A stretch of DNA of 64,000 nt from Paroedura picta. Lineage: Eukaryota; Chordata; Lepidosauria; Squamata; Gekkonidae. The stretch covers positions 27,400,001 to 27,464,000 of the forward strand of contig NC_135376.1 in NCBI RefSeq assembly GCF_049243985.1, in the 5' to 3' direction. Both the position numbers and the translations under genes were made by a program. The notes beneath the pieces were generated by a model. That model did not search any database and was not told where the DNA came from. It saw nothing but the letters and a program-made list of their open reading frames with translations. Below are positions 37,901-44,716 of the stretch, piece by piece. Every line of letters starts with the position of its first letter. Positions within the stretch are counted from its first letter, which is position 1.

Positions 37901-39195
37901 TTTCTCTTCTGAAAAATGTTATGTATGAGGTGATATTAAGTCATTGGAATGTTCTGTATGTGGAAGTTTGCCTGGAATAGGTTTTGGTTTCTTTTCCCTG
38001 CTTGTCTTCTAAGGGGCTTAGGGGTGGCATATGTCCTCTTCTGTTTCTGGTTTGGGCTGGAGGATAATGGCTGACCCAAGTTCACACTGTGAATGCCATG
38101 ACAGAGTGGAAAATGCCATGGGAGCACCAGTTTGGTGTAGTGGTTGGGAGTGCAGACTTCTAATCTGGCGAGCCAGGTTCGATTCTGCACTCCCCCACAT
38201 GCAGCCAGCTGGGTGACTTTGGGCTTGCCCCAATGCTGATAAATCTGTTCTGACCTAGCAATAATACCAGGGCTCTCTCAGCCTTACCACCTCACAGGGC
38301 GTCTGTTGTGGGGAGAGGAAAGGGAAGGCAACTGTAAGCCGCTTTGAGACCCCTTTGGGTAGAGAAAGTGGCTATAAGAACCAACTCCTCCTTCTTCAAG
38401 TAAACACTCCTAATTCAATACTACATCCCATTAGCTTTCATTGTTTTCATGAAAAGGTAGAAATAATCACCTGAGTTAAAAATTGACAAGTGGCAAATAT
38501 CTGTGAATCAAGCCCAAGCTTCTCCCATCATGTATGCTATAATCTACCAGGACTTGTATTGTGGAGTCCTTATCTATGGTTCCTCTATATATTTGTGAAA
38601 CAGCTAGGGGGCTGGAATGTGTCCGGCTGTCCAAGTTGGAATAGGGCCAATCAGGGTGCAGTCAGCAAAGGTAAGGGGAGAGGGCCCTGGGCAAAGGGTC
38701 GTGGTAGAGGGCCTGCTAACAAGGGCCTCCCGGCCTGCTGACTGACTGTTAAGGAGTTCTGCCCCTGGCCTGCTAACGAACTGCCCAGCCCCCGCCTGCC
38801 CCACTTGATCTGGCTGCGAGCTGCCGCCCAAAGCTACATTAAGCTGCCTGGCCGGGGGAGGGGACCCTTTCAAGGCCCGTTCTTAGGAATGGGCTTTGAA
38901 GCTAGTTATATAAATGAAATTTTATAGCTGTAGAGTTTAATGTATTTCACCTTATAAAACACATCTTAAAAGCTGTTAAATCGGAGAGAGTTCTGATAAT
39001 TAACTTTATGTTTTTTTTGATAGTGGAAATCCAGGGCTATATCTGGATGCTGAAGTGGCCTTAGCAACAGGGCACCTTGTGGCCCCCAGCAGTCAGCAGT
39101 CCAGCAGTGCAGCATCACGCTATTCAGAATCACGTGGTGAAACTCCTTGTTCATTTGAGGATGAGGATGAAGATGATCACTCTTCACCAGAATAA
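10899..39195 (+). CDS. TFDP2: Transcription factor Dp-2, complete coding span (11 exons)
   Basis: DP-2 pairs with E2F proteins in the nucleus and binds cell-cycle promoters. Coding exons: 10899-10929, 14697-14800, 21123-21244, 23269-23316, 24942-25104, 29204-29347, 29718-29786, 29990-30141, 34223-34389, 37075-37180, 39024-39195. All junctions are in phase with GT/AG borders, giving about 425 residues (human 446 by my recollection). The winged-helix DNA-binding domain (about 113-197) contains [19 protein letters not shown] and the hallmark [19 protein letters not shown]. It is followed by a helical Q/K/R-rich dimerisation stretch (205-245), a DP-conserved region (about 258-335, [22 protein letters not shown]) and an acidic tail ending SSPE. 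It is DP-2, not DP-1, from [15 protein letters not shown] and the C-terminal [10 protein letters not shown]...SRGETPCSF block. The N-terminal 60 residues are diverged. Confidence 0.95.
11270..11642 (-). mobile_element. SINE-B copy interrupted by a MITE
   Basis: Reverse-complement SINE-B (compare 60643-60925), with 'gtgacttacaattacatttc', 'tgtgaggtaggtgggactga' and the tRNA-like head at the right. It is split at 11317-11440 by a MITE whose duplicated target is SINE sequence, so the SINE is the older element. Confidence 0.7.
11317..11440. mobile_element. Palindromic MITE, second family, nested in SINE-B
   Basis: The arms 'atgcacacattggataa' and 'ttatccaacatgtgcat' are inverted repeats continuing inward through 'actttcaatg' and 'cattgaaagt'. 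Target duplication 'gactctaa' (11309-11316) and 'gagtctaa' (11441-11448), 7 of 8 identical, suggests a hAT-type element. Confidence 0.75.
11755..12012 (+). repeat. LINE reverse-transcriptase C-terminal fragment (L2/CR1-like)
   Basis: Resembles the end of the RT frame of L2-like LINEs (a 'ctggattattgtaacttgct' segment, then the 'gtccaaaatgcagctcacag' region, which corresponds to D-Y-C-N..., VQNAA). The frame is not intact. Old copy. Confidence 0.5.
12013..13287 (+). other. TFDP2 intron, nothing recognised
   Basis: AT-rich intron sequence with no exon or repeat family recognised. Confidence 0.5.
13288..13459 (+). other. TFDP2: Candidate alternative TFDP2 exon
   Basis: A 172-nt segment with a good acceptor ('attgactttacag') and donor ('gtgaaag|gtaaat'). 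Spliced between the exons ending 10929 and starting 14697, it would give G|CC TTC CAG TAA, an immediate stop. Translation could then only start downstream. The next in-frame ATG with support is the last codon of the 14697-14800 exon, giving a protein beginning MIISTS. I recall shorter mammalian DP-2 isoforms beginning MIISTPQ at the same residue. It could equally be a fortuitous pair of splice sites. Confidence 0.35.
13460..14696 (+). other. TFDP2 intron, nothing recognised
   Basis: Short unplaceable open frames only. It ends in 'tatcctttttag' before the next exon. Confidence 0.5.
14697..14800 (+). CDS. TFDP2: TFDP2 coding exon
   Basis: Encodes a hydrophobic run (G)[15 protein letters not shown] followed by [19 protein letters not shown]. 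The second half matches the human TKILPKTLGPINVNVGPQM block. The first half aligns in length with human NISFVAFPVSNTNSP but is far more hydrophobic. Enters in phase 1 and leaves on a complete codon (ATG). Confidence 0.92.
15104..15260. mobile_element. hAT-type element remnant
   Basis: Begins 'cagtcattctcaacctttt', a common hAT terminus, followed by 'ggccactgcccttttaggaa'. I cannot find its right end. Confidence 0.4.
16062..16580. mobile_element. hAT MITE split by a SINE
   Basis: The left part (16062-16190) parallels 59313-59465, with shared 'ggtttcttgatggc', 'gggagttaat' and 'ccaatgatggac'-like segments. The right part (16490-16580) parallels 59680-59727, with 'cacttctggggtttctc' and 'gagaaaggct'. 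The left terminus is missing. SINE-B (16191-16456) occupies the middle. Confidence 0.6.
16191..16456 (-). mobile_element. SINE-B copy
   Basis: Starts 'gaagaagaagagttggtttt' and contains 'ctcaaagcggcttacaacca', 'ccctgtgaggtagatgaggc' and the reversed tRNA-like head 'tggctcgccagattggg'. It sits inside the hAT element, so it is the younger insertion. Confidence 0.75.
16595..16660 (+). repeat. LINE 3' tail fragment
   Basis: 'gagtggcggcatacaaatat' followed by aataaataaataaata, the common end of lizard LINE copies. Confidence 0.5.
17150..18432 (+). mobile_element. CR1 LINE, 3' part with RT fragments
   Basis: Reading frames contain CR1 reverse-transcriptase blocks: [16 protein letters not shown] (around 17728-17795) and, further on, a [15 protein letters not shown]-like and [11 protein letters not shown] segment at 17955-18045. 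The family normally has YADD here and this copy reads FTDD. The frame is broken by several shifts. It ends with 'ctggactagatggcctgtat' and a CR1-type 3' terminus near 18432. 5'-truncated and inactive. Confidence 0.85.
18640..18775. mobile_element. Palindromic hAT-type MITE, copy 3
   Basis: 136 bp, with arms 'caggggtagtcaacctgtgg' and its inverse and a 'ccagcatttgctgg' centre. The flanks 'ctttactg' and 'cttttatt' are only partly alike, so the target duplication has decayed. Confidence 0.9.
19405..19588. mobile_element. GC-rich palindromic MITE, third family
   Basis: Terminal inverted repeats 'tagggttgggcgcttcggtg' and 'caccgaagcacccaacccta' (one mismatch). The interior is about 75% GC with its own inner palindrome (ggcaccggcatgccggcact-like at 19487-19506). 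Exact 8-bp duplication 'gttctaac' at 19397-19404 and 19589-19596. Confidence 0.9.
19597..21122 (+). other. TFDP2 intron, nothing recognised
   Basis: Unique AT-rich sequence. 'gaatgcagaatactttgca' occurs at about 20716 (part) and 21071, a short direct similarity without clear meaning. Confidence 0.45.
21123..21244 (+). CDS. TFDP2: TFDP2 coding exon
   Basis: Encodes [20 protein letters not shown] then [20 protein letters not shown] plus a split Gly, matching the mammalian DP-2 block IISTPQRL...[18 protein letters not shown]. This block is DP-2-specific compared with DP-1. Enters in phase 0 and leaves in phase 2. Confidence 0.97.
21413..22962 (-). mobile_element. Tc1/mariner transposon, near full length
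   Basis: About 1.55 kb bounded by TA dinucleotides, with long terminal inverted repeats (roughly 150 bp or more). Both ends carry 'cttgcaaa...tatt', 'ggtgtttg' and the '(a/t)gcaccatttgattctcac' segment. The minus-strand transposase has a helix-turn-helix part ([18 protein letters not shown], about 22400-22500) and a catalytic part ([37 protein letters not shown]). It continues as [14 protein letters not shown] in another frame (about 21650-21740). At least one frameshift near 21.78 kb and losses in the N-terminal half leave no complete transposase. It lies in the TFDP2 intron, opposite to the gene. Confidence 0.93.
22965..23268 (+). other. TFDP2 intron
   Basis: Nothing recognised apart from the acceptor 'tattcaaag' before the next exon. 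Confidence 0.5.
23269..23316 (+). CDS. TFDP2: TFDP2 coding exon (48 nt, conserved microexon)
   Basis: Encodes (G)[15 protein letters not shown](S), matching human DRKRARKFIDSDFSES. This short 16-codon exon, just before the DNA-binding domain, is alternatively used in mammalian DP-2 as I recall. It carries the basic KRxR and upstream part of the nuclear-localisation region. Multiple of three, so skipping keeps the frame. Confidence 0.95.
23847..24090. mobile_element. Possible hAT remnant
   Basis: Begins 'caggggtaggcaagctttt', like other hAT left ends in the window. No right terminus was found. Confidence 0.35.
24350..24445 (-). repeat. LINE 3' tail, reverse orientation
   Basis: Starts with 'atatttatttatttagagc' followed by 'tacaggcagccagctcgtag', the reverse complement of a LINE end. 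Diverged. Confidence 0.4.
24942..25104 (+). CDS. TFDP2: TFDP2 coding exon, first half of DNA-binding domain
   Basis: Encodes (S)[16 protein letters not shown], then [20 protein letters not shown] and [18 protein letters not shown]. The first two thirds are essentially invariant with mammals. The loop [12 protein letters not shown] differs from human [20 protein letters not shown] is basic and part of the nuclear-localisation region. Confidence 0.99.
25320..25553 (+). repeat. CR1 LINE 3' end
   Basis: Contains the CR1 C-terminal frame signature (tggaataggctgcctaagga) and the 3' terminus 'ggttggactaggtggcctgt ... ccttccaattctatgattct'. 5'-truncated. Confidence 0.88.
25554..28124 (+). other. TFDP2 intron, partly repetitive
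   Basis: 26047 begins 'aggggtgtgcatttggctg', similar to the MITE terminus at 40186. 26860-27380 has a degenerate internal repetition built on 'ttctctgg', 'tctgctgtc', 'cattggcactgg' and 'cctgttg' motifs. I cannot define units or edges. No exon is seen. Confidence 0.3.
28141..28420 (+). mobile_element. SINE-A (tRNA-derived), full length
   Basis: Head 'agcctcttgtggcacagagt', box B-like 'gggagttcaatccca', tail 'acctttacctttacctttt'. Exact 16-bp target duplication 'tatcaatatatgaaag' at 28125-28140 and 28421-28436: a well-preserved and probably fairly young copy. Confidence 0.93.
29204..29347 (+). CDS. TFDP2: TFDP2 coding exon, second half of DNA-binding domain
   Basis: Encodes [20 protein letters not shown] then [20 protein letters not shown] and [14 protein letters not shown] is the E2F/DP recognition-helix hallmark that contacts the GGCGC core. 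Only K-to-R (EIRW for EIKW) departs from mammals. Phase 0 at both ends. Confidence 0.99.
29493..29541 (+). repeat. CR1 3' terminus fragment
   Basis: 'gatgaccctggaggttcctt' followed by 'ccaactctattattctat' is the CR1 3' end. Only about 50 bp remains. Confidence 0.65.
29718..29786 (+). CDS. TFDP2: TFDP2 coding exon, dimerisation helix
   Basis: Encodes [20 protein letters not shown] plus LLQ, the charged heptad-like helix for pairing with E2F. IEKQRRI identifies DP-2 (DP-1 has VERQRRL). Phase 0 at both ends. The acceptor is weak in pyrimidines. Confidence 0.97.
29990..30141 (+). CDS. TFDP2: TFDP2 coding exon
   Basis: Encodes [20 protein letters not shown] then [20 protein letters not shown] and [10 protein letters not shown], closely matching human DP-2 (NRQNEQQNQGPPALNSTIQLPF). 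Leaves in phase 2 (AA of a Lys codon). Confidence 0.98.
30142..31370 (+). other. TFDP2 intron, nothing recognised
   Basis: No exon or known repeat seen. 30465-30520 looks like a short LINE tail remnant ('gcagtataaaaatgcaataa'). Confidence 0.4.
31371..31663 (+). mobile_element. SINE-C (tRNA-derived) copy
   Basis: The tRNA-like head has box A-like 'tggctgaatagtagagc' and box B-like 'gagttcaatcc'. The body ends 'ggtctgattcagtatgaaac' plus 'agcttcatattc', a widespread lizard SINE end that recurs at 48133-48163. Confidence 0.65.
32316..33188 (+). mobile_element. Helitron-like non-autonomous element A (GC-rich)
   Basis: Starts 'tccttatccatggttcctt', shared with the element at 38567. The 3' end has a stem (gctcgctgca ... 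tgcaatgggc), then 12 nt ending CTAGT, the Helitron 3' plan; insertion is before T. The interior (about 870 bp) is GC-rich and CA/CT-rich, with overlapping chance frames on both strands and no recognised domain. No target duplication is seen, as expected for Helitrons. The exact 5' end is uncertain. Confidence 0.55.
33189..34222 (+). other. TFDP2 intron, unique
   Basis: Contains a short (GT)n plus G run at 33523-33547. Otherwise nothing recognised. Confidence 0.5.
34223..34389 (+). CDS. TFDP2: TFDP2 coding exon
   Basis: Encodes (K)[20 protein letters not shown] then [20 protein letters not shown] and [30 protein letters not shown] is the DP-conserved core. MSFGLE and KCS are DP-2-like. Leaves in phase 1. 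Confidence 0.99.
35020..35445. repeat. GC-rich insertion, unclassified
   Basis: An abrupt GC-rich block inside an AT-rich intron, starting near 'tactgcgcccgctctccgcc' and ending near 'agcccgttttatctactagt'. It has a long G run at 35341-35360. Composition resembles element A (32316-33188), but I cannot demonstrate shared ends. No coding domain. Confidence 0.4.
36192..36290. mobile_element. hAT-type element remnant
   Basis: 'caggaatccccaaccta' followed by 'gtcatgggcaccatggtagc' resembles the start of common reptile hAT (Charlie-like) elements. The right end is lost. Confidence 0.4.
36412..36912 (+). mobile_element. CR1 LINE 3' end, interrupted
   Basis: The left part is 'cagtcttcaagcaaaggttgg ... 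tggatgctttagga'. The right part resumes at 'ctttaggatgcttagggata' and ends in 'ggttggactagatggcctgt' plus repeated 'tctatgattc'. The two parts are contiguous in the related copy at 25320-25553. A hAT element occupies the break. Confidence 0.9.
36468..36817. mobile_element. Non-autonomous hAT element nested in CR1
   Basis: Ends 'caggggtccccaacc' and 'ggttggggactgctg'. Exact 8-bp duplication of CR1 sequence, 'ctttagga', at 36460-36467 and 36818-36825. 350 bp, very GC-rich, with repeated 'gcgcatgcg' / 'aacgcgcatg' motifs. Same family as 3768-4120. Confidence 0.93.
37075..37180 (+). CDS. TFDP2: TFDP2 coding exon
   Basis: Encodes (E)[20 protein letters not shown] then [14 protein letters not shown](S). 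It aligns with human DISTGPSWLNQGLLLNSTQS..., the least conserved C-terminal part. Phases 1 in and 2 out match the neighbours. Confidence 0.95.
38122..38400 (+). mobile_element. SINE-B (tRNA-derived), full length
   Basis: The head 'ccagtttggtgtagtggttg' has box A, and 'gccaggttcgattctgcact' has box B. The body includes 'tgcagccagctgggtgactt' and 'gtctgttgtggggagaggaa'. The tail 'aagaaccaactcctccttctt' ends in CTT units. This is the reference copy for the family here. Confidence 0.88.
38567..38905 (+). mobile_element. Helitron-like non-autonomous element B
   Basis: Starts 'tccttatctatggttcct', followed within 80 bp by 'gtgtccgg' and 'gggccaatcagggtg', both shared with element A. The 3' end has the hairpin gcccgttc-ttag-gaatgggc, then 12 nt ending CTAGT. 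About 340 bp, no coding domain. The last 270 bp hardly resemble the interior of element A. Confidence 0.6.
39024..39195 (+). CDS. TFDP2: TFDP2 last coding exon
   Basis: Encodes (S)[20 protein letters not shown] then [20 protein letters not shown] and [16 protein letters not shown], with TAA at 39193-39195. It matches the human DP-2 C-terminus ([17 protein letters not shown]...[27 protein letters not shown]). The acidic run is a few residues shorter than in human. Confidence 0.99.
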
Positions 39196-40850
39196 AGGCA
39201 GAAAACAGCCATACAAAATGCTGCTCCTGTGCTCTTAGTGTGAGCTCGTGTTCTTTATGCAATTTTCTTCCCCTTTTGCTGTATGTCTGAGATTTAGGAA
39301 AGATTATTCCAGTATGATCCTGGGCAAAATCCAGTTCTTGAATTCATGCCTGTAGAATAGGGTGGAGAAGTCTCCACACAGGCAGGCGGACAGTCTAGGA
39401 TGAAAATATATTGAGTCATTGGTATTTGTATCCAGTGCCTAGGGACAGCATGGCTCTCATTTGTTGGTCTTCTTTAGTTTGGATAGGAGGTTCTGAAGAA
39501 AGGTAGACAGATGCTGTGTATATATTGTAGTCTTGGACAGCAGGTTCTCAGTTTGAGAGGTAAAAAGGTAAAGGTATCCCCTGTGCTTGTTTGGTGCATT
39601 GGGGCCTACTGGGCCATAAAACTGCATATCGCCTGCTGGATCCCGGTAGTTACTTGAGCCAGTCTCTTATCAGCCTCAATTATGTTGCCTGGCAAACTGG
39701 GAACCCCCTTGGGCAAGTCAACAGTATGTAATACCCCAGCACAACTTTGTCACAGGGCCAGTGTAACAGCTCCACACTCACCTTTTCTGAGCCCACAGCT
39801 AGAATGACCTTTTTACATATAACCAAGGAAAAAACCCACTTTCTGGAAAGATCTGATAAGAATGTAAGTAAAGTGCATAGCTTGTGTTTCTGTAATATGG
39901 TGTCTTACTTCCTTAGCTGGTCCTTCATTACTTAAGATGTTTTTTATCTCACGGGCTTTGACAATACTAAGTTTTTTTGCAAAATATTGTGTTCCAAGTC
40001 TAATAATATTAGGAGGCTATTGAGATGCATGTTTGGTGATATCAGCTTGCTGTTTACTGAAATAGTTATACAGATTTATTCAGGAAAATATATTTCAATT
40101 TGGAGGCTCTTCCATTTTAAGAACTTGAAATTTAGCATTTCAGCAGATCCGTTCTACTTGCCATTATTAAGCAGTGGGGCAATCAGGGATGGGCATGAAT
40201 CCCAAAAAAGCAGGTTCGGTTTTGGGTGGCCCCAGAACAAACCCAAAAGGATCCCATCCAAACCAAGCCAGCGAGTTCAGTTCCCCCTTTCTCCTGGCTG
40301 CAGCAAGCCACCACTGGGAGAAAGGAGGCAGGGGCCACCCTGGAAGGGACCTCCACCTTTCTCCCGGCTGCAGCTTGCCATTCTCCTGGTCACAGCAGTC
40401 ATTTAACTTGTCATTTTCGCTTCCCTCTGCTTTGAAATCTTGGCAAAACCAAGGAGTTTAATGACTTGCAGCCATTTAAACCTAATAGCTCTGTAGGTCC
40501 ACCAGTCAGCTGCTCAGCTTAAATGGCTGGCCCTGAATAGCCTTCCCCAAACATCAGTTTGCAAACTTTGAACTGGCCCAAGTCCAGCCTGAATTTCAAT
40601 TCATGAGCAGATTCACACCCATCCCTAAGATTCACGCCCATCCCTAAGCATAAATATATTAAAATGTAACCAGTTTTAAATATTGAGATTTTAATTGGGT
40701 TGTGGTGTTACCTGGTTTTTATAAACAATGTTGATTACAGGGAATAAAATTGTAGGCTGTATTGTTTTATATAATTGTAGGTTAAGAATGTGCTACTATT
40801 ACCTAGGTAATTTAATTACCATGAAATAAAATTATATTCTTAAATAGTAA
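39196..40850 (+). other. TFDP2: Probable TFDP2 3' UTR
   Basis: Follows the stop. Candidate poly(A) signals AATAAA lie at 40743-40748 and 40825-40830 in an AT-rich stretch. It includes a short SINE-A remnant (about 39564-39600) and a MITE (40186-40627). A longer 3' UTR is possible. Confidence 0.45.
40186..40627. mobile_element. MITE with AGGGATG...CATCCCT ends
   Basis: The left end 'agggatgggcatgaatccc' and right end 'gcagattcacacccatccct' are imperfect inverted repeats. The right terminus is echoed again just outside, as 'gattcacgcccatccct' (40630-40646). The target duplication is unclear. Confidence 0.55.
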
Positions 40851-43150
40851 TTCCAAAAATTCTACACAAAACCAATAACAACTTTTTAAAGAATCAAAGG
40901 AAATTTTGCCACTGATCTGATCTCAGGTTTTAAAATAATTATGGCTGTGTAACTCCATCTATGCTTTTAATGCACTGCTAAGAAGAAAACTTGCTCCATG
41001 GTTTATAAGTAAAAGCATGAAAATATGTTATTAATTTGCTGGTGCTTAATACCATAATTTAAGAAGCATAATTACTTGTAATCTCCGAGACATTTTTTTA
41101 TTTAAAAAAGCATTTTGATCAGAAAGTATTGTCATCTAGTTTTGGGGAAGTAAAAGGCCATCTTTTAGCTTCATATTCTGTGTGCTCGTTACATTCTTCA
41201 GTGAATTTTTACAGGTAAGTGTTAATATCTAGAAGAGCAACTCTAGGAAAGTGTTTTTAGTCTTCCAGTACCTTGCATCAATTTTAAAAATCATAGTTAT
41301 ATGAGATTTGCAAGTTGTCAAGTGGACTTTCTCTTACCTCTACTTCTGCAACGCTGAGAGCAGAGCTGAGCAAGCTCCAGACGTTATGTCAGAACAGAGC
41401 TTTAATTGAACTTGACCTTACTGGGCCAGAAAATGGGGCATGTGGAGAGGCTCAGCGTTTATCTTCATTCAAACTCTCATCTGCTCTTTAGCCTCTGTTT
41501 GAAATCTGAAGGCTGAGCTATACTTGACAAAGCTTTTAAATGAGTCTGCCTGATACGTAGGTTGGATTGGCGTGTGCATTTTCTTCTGGATACAGGTAAG
41601 AGGAGCATACAGGTTGTAAGCATCTCTTTCCCATCCACCCTGCTGCTTGTACTCTTTCTGGCTGTTGTTCCCCTTTCTGGCCCTTCTCCCCCATTTCGGG
41701 AAGTGAGTACGGCTAATAGAAAAGAGCCTACATGGCTTGGTTTTATTAGGAAATGGTATAATAATCCCATCTGTACACCCCTGTAACTCTTTACATTGCA
41801 ACCTGCAAAAATACAATTCATAACATAAATTGGATATGCCTGAATCTAAAGAAACCAGATTTGCCTCTGTTATGTGTCATTTGGACTTGCAGCAAGTGAG
41901 AAAATGGGGGAGGGTAGATAAGAAAAGTATTCAGCAACCCTCTTCCATAAACAGCTGTCCTATGTAACTGATCACACTGCATGCAACAAGCAAGAATCTA
42001 TGCACAGTTCTACCCTGTGTGCCATGCAAATAATTTTTAATTTTTTGTTTTGATCTGTATATCTGCAGATACATTCTACGTTACCCCCCCCCCCGAAAAG
42101 TAGCTACAAGTAGCTTTCTGAAAAATTGATGGCTTGTTGCTAGTTGATCCTGAATATGTCCAAGTGCAAATGCTTGGATCTTGCTGTGAATTTTCTTTAT
42201 AGTGTTATATCACTTAAGTGTGCTCTCAAGTTGGAAATAATATTCAAGTTTTATAACTGAATTTCCTCACACATACATTCCCAGAACACACACCTGAAGT
42301 GGCACTCCACTTGTGTTTATAGATCTAGCCCAAAGTGTATTGTGGATTCATGAACTTCCACTGTTCCCAACATGGTTTCATGTTCCCATAGCTACCTGTA
42401 TTTCTTATTGGATCTTTGATAAGCAACATCTGGTGTAATCTAGGACAAAACCTTTGAAACGAAAGATAACAGACAAGGAGTACTGGTTTGGATTCAGATT
42501 GTATGTTTCAAGAGGAAGGTTGGAGTCTGTTCTATTCCAGTCTCTGATGAAGCTAAATTTAAAGAAATGCCATTATTTCTGGAAATCTGATCCCACTAAC
42601 TGTGACTGCTCTCTCTAGGGTGCTTTACCAAGTGTCCTGCCAAGTTTCCATTCATTTCGGTTTTGTTCTTCTCATGAAACAAGTCTGCTTGTTTCCTATA
42701 TATACACAGCCATAGACGCTCAAATTCTGTACCATAAAAAAATCAAATCCCATGATACAAACAAAAGAAGATACTTTGTGGTGATTTAGTATTTTGCAGA
42801 GCTTTTTCTGGAGAGACATGAAATTATGCTGGATAGCAAAGCCACTACATCTTACTCAACTTTCTCCCTCTGAGGTATTCAGCAGGCAATGCCCATTCAT
42901 TTCCAAGCATGTTTATGAAACTCGTAAATGCTGGGAATTGAAGCTTCTCTTGGTGCCAGATTCTGAGCCACTTACTACACTCTGCTTTTCTTTCACTTTG
43001 TGAAATTGCAGAGTAGTATACAACTTTATTTGTGAAAGATATCTAATAATTGTTGGAGGGAAACTAGTGGCAGTAGTGGCAAAATGGTCCAGTTTTAAGG
43101 CAAAGCCCTCCCTTGATGCACTTGCAAATGCATGCATCATTGTAGCCTGG
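40851..43150. other. TFDP2 3' flank, nothing recognised
   Basis: AT-rich, no gene or clear repeat; C run at 42085-42094. Confidence 0.4.
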
Positions 43151-43189
43151 TTTGGGGAATGGAAGGCCTGTATTCATCATCAATATTCT

Positions 43190-44060
43190 GTGCAGCCCCA
43201 CATGGGGTCTGCGCATAAACAGGTCTACTGTCAAAGGTGTCTATAAAAATAAGAGTCTCCAATGGGCGCTGTGCACTGGAGCCAGAATCTTGTTCCCACC
43301 CAGGGACCATGTGCTCTCATACAGCAGAATACCCACTCTCAGAACCTCTTTGGCCATCAAAGGAGGAGGTCATTCTTCTGTTGGTCTACAATTTTTTTTT
43401 CATGTGGTGAGGAATTGCTTCCCTTGTTTGCTGAGGTTGTCCTTCTGAATGGTTGTGGCTTAGAAGGTATTCTTTATGAAATGTATCCATTGTAGGGTAA
43501 AGATGACCCTTAAGCAGCAAACATGACTTATGTCTGTTCTGTTTAATTGAAAAGCATAACATCCCCACATGTAAGACCTGCCAATGCGTCACCCCCAAAG
43601 TTTGAGGAGATTGAGCATCAAAACTTAAGACTTTGTCAGCAGACACATTTTTATGTCACTGTGCACTGGATCTACAAGTGAGAGAAGAAAACTCATGGAG
43701 AAGGCAGTACTACATTCTCTGTTTAAGTGAGGAGAGCTTGCCCTATTGCCTGGTGAGTAGCTTGCTAGAATTCCCATGTGAGGCTGGTACAGAAGACCGA
43801 TGGTAAAAACAAAATGGCAAGTACCTGTTCATCCAATATATTCTGTGGAGGAAAACATACCCTCCCTCTGGTCCCACTGTATGCTCTACTTCAAGGGTGC
43901 TAGACGTACTGAAGGTGGGGACACTGCTGCACAGCAGCATGTGGTCCCTGGGCAGGAACAAGTTTCTGGCTCTGGTGCAGAATGTCCCCTGGATGCTCTT
44001 AACTGTATAGACCTCTCCAGTGGTAGGCTTACTCGTGCACAATCACTAAGTGTGCCTGAA
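43190..44060. repeat. Long imperfect inverted repeat
   Basis: The left arm (about 43200-43400) contains 'ggagccagaatcttgttccc' and 'acccagggaccatgtgctc'. The right arm (about 43860-44050) contains their inverses, 'gggcaggaacaagtttctgg' and 'catgtggtccctggg'. Arms of about 180-200 bp, roughly two thirds identical by eye, are separated by about 450 bp. It is probably an ancient foldback DNA transposon. Both arms have similar chance frames (NLF/ILF-x-PRDH). Confidence 0.6.
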
Positions 44061-44512
44061 CCAAAGATATTTGATGAACAATAGTTATAGATTAAGTGTG
44101 ACTTTGTTTTCCGTCCCCAGATGTAGGGGAAGGCTGACCCATAAAAGTTAAAACCTATGACATCTTGGTAAACTGAGTATCCATACGCATATCCGTATTG
44201 GGATCCTGCCACATGTGAGGGCTACATCAGTAGTCAACCAATCAGGCTAACTTTATATGCCTCTTCCTACCATCTTCAGCCATCCCTCCCCCGTCCCAGT
44301 TGTGCAGTGCTGGCTATTTGACCAGGTCCTATTGTACAGTTGCATAGTGGGGAGCCTACAAGGAGAGGGGCAGTTCATTTTCTACTGTATTCCCTCACCA
44401 TACAATATCCTCTTTCCCTCCTCCTGGCAAATCCCCCCCTTACTTTTCTTTGCTTCCTTCTCCTTCCCATCCATCAACCAATCTTCCTATGTCCCCACCT
44501 TCATCTGTTTAT

Positions 44513-44716
44513 TATTTATTTATTTCATTTATACACTACCTTTTCCCCACAGTGGAGAGATAAACCAGCTTACATTATTTTTCTATCCTCTGTGTTATAC
44601 TCACAACTACCCTGTGAGGTAAGTTAGATTGAGTGTGACTCACCCAAAGTCACCCAGTGAACTTTCTTGGCAGAATGGGGAAAACTACCCATTACATCAC
44701 ACTGGCTTTTATGGGG
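44513..44716 (-). repeat. SINE-B fragment
   Basis: Contains 'actaccctgtgaggtaagtt' and 'gactcacccaaagtcaccca', preceded by tttattatttatttattt. The tRNA-like head is mostly gone. Confidence 0.5.

Noticed and set aside
40174-40461. 95-residue open frame in the TFDP2 3' region
   Set aside because: It lies wholly within the MITE at 40186-40627.
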